A stretch of DNA of 32,634 bases from a virus, in IMG/VR virus record IMGVR_UViG_3300037068_000029, positions 1 through 32,634 of that record; one strand, 5' to 3'. Shown piece by piece: positions 30,425-32,634 of this stretch. The translations under genes were made by a program, and so were the position numbers. The notes under the pieces were generated by a model. It was not told the DNA's origin. It saw nothing but the letters and a program-made list of their open reading frames with translations, and ran no database searches. Every line of letters starts with the position of its first letter. The first letter of the stretch is position 1.

Positions 30425-30751
30425 TTAACCACCGACATTCGTGTTATTAGAAGCCGGCAGAGAGCTAAGAACTCTGTCCATCGTCTTTGATACCGCCAAC
30501 AGGATGTCTCGGTTTTCCCTGTTGTTCACGCCTATAGCTCTCTCAGCTTCCCACTGAGATTTCCACTCTGCCTCGCCGGCCTTGTGTTCCTCAGCAATCT
30601 GCTTCCAGATGTCTTGAGCGTACTCTACTGACTTCTTCGGGACTAGATCACCTCGGATAATTGCTCTGGTCACCCACACTGCCAGAGCAATCAAGGTGGT
30701 CACTAAGAAGTAGAGGACCCCAATTAATGTTGGATCGGGTCCAGTACCCAC
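30425..30751 (-). CDS. Single-span membrane protein in lysis cassette
   Basis: The 108-residue product starts with GTG 30751 and has an N-terminal membrane helix (LIGVLYFLVTTLIALAVWVT), followed by a long charged helix (KKSVEYAQDIWKQIAEEHKA and beyond). This shape is like small spanin- or holin-accessory proteins, although the host has no outer membrane. It is 3 bases from the preceding gene. Confidence 0.65.
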   Translation of the reverse strand: MGTGPDPTLIGVLYFLVTTLIALAVWVTRAIIRGDLVPKKSVEYAQDIWKQIAEEHKAGEAEWKSQWEAERAIGVNNRENRDILLAVSKTMDRVLSSLPASNNTNVGG

Positions 30752-30754
30752 TTA

Positions 30755-31387
30755 TCACCCCGCATTGGTGAGAAGCTCTACTCTCTTTACAAATTCATCT
30801 ACCACGTGACTGCGAAGAACTTGCTGATTTGCCATGAAGGCAGTCTTCTGCTGCACATAAGCCACAGCAGCCTTACGAACCTGACTACGATCCATACCCT
30901 TGTTCTCACGAACAAAGGCCAACGGCTCAACATGAAGAAACTCATGAAGTTCCGAGCCGCGACGGATCGGTTCCACCGTGGCAGATCTAGCAGTAGCTAC
31001 CCGCTCACCGAGGTTGCGATTCGCGCCAGCTACGGCAACCCTGTAAGTCGGGAGCGATTGAAGGGCTTCCTGTGTGTCAACGTCTATAAATTCAGACGCG
31101 ATAATCTGGAGACTGCGTACTTCTTCCCCAGTCCTGTTCACGAAATCCTGGAGCTTGGCCTGATGATAGAAGCTCAGGCTCTCATCGTCTGGTCCCTGGA
31201 GCAGAGCCCTGGCGGCTGTAGATGCGGACTTCAGCCTGGCCAGTCTCGACTCAATCGACGCCAACGTGCCGTCGTACCACGACGTAGCCGAAGACTCTAC
31301 GCGATCAACTTCGGCAGAGACCTTGGCGAATGAGACCGTGGCCACCTTGCCGATCCTTGGGTCTCTTGCCACCGGTCTGAATACCAT
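30755..31387 (-). CDS. Helical unknown protein between terminase and lysis genes
   Basis: The 210-residue product is almost entirely helical (a coiled-coil stretch around SIESRLARLKSASTAARALL and another in the C-terminus) with no Cys and no membrane segment. It starts at ATG 31387. The position between the terminase-linked gene and the lysis cassette is common for small structural or packaging accessory proteins. No family is recognised. Confidence 0.65.
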   Translation of the reverse strand: MVFRPVARDPRIGKVATVSFAKVSAEVDRVESSATSWYDGTLASIESRLARLKSASTAARALLQGPDDESLSFYHQAKLQDFVNRTGEEVRSLQIIASEFIDVDTQEALQSLPTYRVAVAGANRNLGERVATARSATVEPIRRGSELHEFLHVEPLAFVRENKGMDRSQVRKAAVAYVQQKTAFMANQQVLRSHVVDEFVKRVELLTNAG

Positions 31388-31423
31388 CGTCGCACCTTCC
31401 CTCAGCTACTACATAAGAACGAT

Positions 31424-31753
31424 CTAGTCGCTAGTAGGAGTGAATGTCCCAACCTTGATGTTCGTGCCGCTCCAAACAAACTCGCCAAGACCACCTACAG
31501 GGAAGTGGTTCTGACATCTGCAACAGTATGTAGCTCCGTAGTACCTAGGATTCCTGGCATATGTCTCAGCCAGCGCTACACCCATGGTTGTTACAGCACC
31601 ACACTTCTCATGCACGTAACTCCTACGCACTGGCTCTACAAAGCCTCTTGCCCGCTCTTCCTCACTGAGCACGAGATAAGCCATTTGTTGGTTGTTCTCG
31701 GGATCAATGATGTGAAGCTCTGGGTCATTCGGGTCTGTAGTTATTCCGCCCAT
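31424..31753 (-). CDS. Conserved small phage protein with Cys cluster, next to terminase
   Basis: I take ATG 31753, which starts one base after the terminase stop and has GGAAGG just upstream, giving 109 residues; an in-frame start at 31783 lies in the terminase. The sequence YVHEKCGAVTTMGVALAETY followed by YCCRCQNHFPVGGLGEFVW has the form of a small conserved protein seen in many actinophages, with a likely zinc site. Its role is unknown. The coupling suggests a packaging-related job. Confidence 0.75.
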   Translation of the reverse strand: MGGITTDPNDPELHIIDPENNQQMAYLVLSEEERARGFVEPVRRSYVHEKCGAVTTMGVALAETYARNPRYYGATYCCRCQNHFPVGGLGEFVWSGTNIKVGTFTPTSD

Positions 31754-31754
31754 G

Positions 31755-32634
31755 TCACCTTCCCAACCTTCCCCGTAAACCAAAGCCTTGTGGCCTCTGA
31801 CCCCAACCGCGTGGCTGACCAGCAGACTGCTCCAGTCGCCCGCGCGTAGGTGCGAACCCAGCGCCCGAGTACCGGTAGGACTCGATGCTGCTGAGATTGC
31901 GCTTTAGTGGACTGTCTACTCGCTCGTGGTCTCCACCAGGACCAGACCTTGGGTGTCCACCCTCAGACCCGAACAGCATAGGCTCACGCCCGAGTATTTC
32001 CTTGTACCAGCGGTCCAACGAGTCCTTCAGCAGTCGAACAGTCACGGTGGCCACACAGTCAAACAAGTCCTTCGTGGTGACCGGACCAGCTTCCTGCTTG
32101 ACAACCTTACCGTTCTTCTCCGAGAGGAACTTGCACTCAAGCTCCAGGAGGCTCTTGCCCATGCCCTCCAGACGCTCTTCATAAGACCCGTAGAGGTCAT
32201 CCTTGTATGAGTGAACCCAGCCAAGGTTCAACGCGCTCTTGAAGCTCTCGAACATGTTCTGGGTGTACTGAGCGGTGAAGGTCTCTTCCTTGATGAGAAC
32301 TCTCGGAGCAAACCTCTTCTTCATGTTTGCCACGAAGCCAGGAGAGTTGTACTGGTCAAAGGTGAACATGTTCATTGTTGGGAACCACTGAGGAATCTCT
32401 AGCAGTCTCTCGCCAATGTCCACGTAGTCCACGACGTGATCAGCATAGTCTTCGGGCTTCCACACGTTCATGTAGTCGATGATGACGTGAGGCCAATGAA
32501 TCTCGTGAGGCTTGCCGTCGCGCATCACGATGTCAGGGATCGGGCTCTGCTCCAGGTGTCCCACGGCAACAGCGAAGTTGGCGTTGCTCTTGCTCGGGTC
32601 AGCGTGACCCTGATACTTGAACGCACCCAAGCCT
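31755..32634 (-). CDS. Terminase large subunit, nuclease domain; N-terminus outside window
   Basis: The frame is open to the window edge, so this is the C-terminal ~290 residues of the packaging motor. The nuclease domain shows its three acidic sites in order: HADPSKSNANFAVAVGH (first Asp), MFTFDQYNSPGF (second) and TKDLFDCVATV (third), the RNase H-like fold of large terminases that cuts concatemers. The last ~75 residues are Gly/Arg/Pro/Ser-rich and disordered. The ATPase half lies beyond the window's right edge. Confidence 0.85.
   Translation of the reverse strand, partial: GLGAFKYQGHADPSKSNANFAVAVGHLEQSPIPDIVMRDGKPHEIHWPHVIIDYMNVWKPEDYADHVVDYVDIGERLLEIPQWFPTMNMFTFDQYNSPGFVANMKKRFAPRVLIKEETFTAQYTQNMFESFKSALNLGWVHSYKDDLYGSYEERLEGMGKSLLELECKFLSEKNGKVVKQEAGPVTTKDLFDCVATVTVRLLKDSLDRWYKEILGREPMLFGSEGGHPRSGPGGDHERVDSPLKRNLSSIESYRYSGAGFAPTRGRLEQSAGQPRGWGQRPQGFGLRGRLGR

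Noticed and set aside
1-32634. CRISPR arrays, insertion sequences, rRNA
   Set aside because: No regularly spaced direct repeats, transposase motifs or rRNA-like conserved sequences were seen on either strand.

Overview
This window looks like part of the genome of a large tailed double-stranded DNA phage (siphovirus type) of a Streptomyces-like actinobacterium. The phage evidence is a contiguous structural block (portal, capsid maturation protease, HK97-fold major capsid protein), the nuclease half of a large terminase, and a holin/endolysin cassette. The host evidence is a close BldC homologue, a DUF2786-type protein, a LysM/M23 secreted enzyme of actinobacterial style, frequent GTG/TTG starts, and a base composition that by eye is below that of a Streptomyces chromosome. 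It reminds me of the large Streptomyces siphoviruses with long genomes and tRNAs, but I cannot assign a genus. Both ends are cut inside genes.

Layout. (1) 1-13.5 kb, minus strand: in transcription order a zinc-ribbon protein of unknown role, the portal, two unknown proteins, a 1050-residue acidic SWIM-zinc-finger protein, the capsid protease fused to an acidic and scaffold-like tail, a small structural protein, the major capsid protein and a partial structural protein. One plus-strand DNA-binding gene (4403-4984) sits inside this block. (2) 13.5-23.7 kb, minus strand: about two dozen small accessory genes, many with overlapping stops and starts. They include an excisionase-type HTH protein, a dual-specificity phosphatase, a LysM/M23 peptidase, a DUF2786 protein, a HAD phosphatase, several Cys-rich proteins and a tRNA-Ser(UGA). 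One plus-strand gene (18427-19101) faces the DUF2786 gene across a strong bidirectional terminator. (3) 23.8-25.5 kb, plus strand: a compact operon of seven small genes, mostly with paired cysteines, including the BldC homologue. (4) 25.6-32.6 kb, minus strand: terminase end, two small genes, membrane proteins and holin, a GH25-type endolysin with a collagen-like tail, and a secreted single-span membrane protein.

Regulation is unusually readable. Three minus-strand promoters share an A-tract (CTGAAAAA) just upstream of a TTGAC -35 box. Two of the -10 boxes, plus a related element inside a 19-bp perfect inverted repeat, share a CTG-N-TAWAGTAGA core. Three further promoters put TAGNNT only 6-7 bases before the start codon, which predicts leaderless mRNAs; two of these form the divergent switch between the minus accessory block and the plus BldC operon. 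The points most worth following are this promoter system, a C-terminal peptide shared by the two big capsid-region proteins, the collagen-tailed endolysin, the BldC/Cys-rich operon and the tRNA abutting a start codon. All names come from reading motifs by eye; no database search was run.
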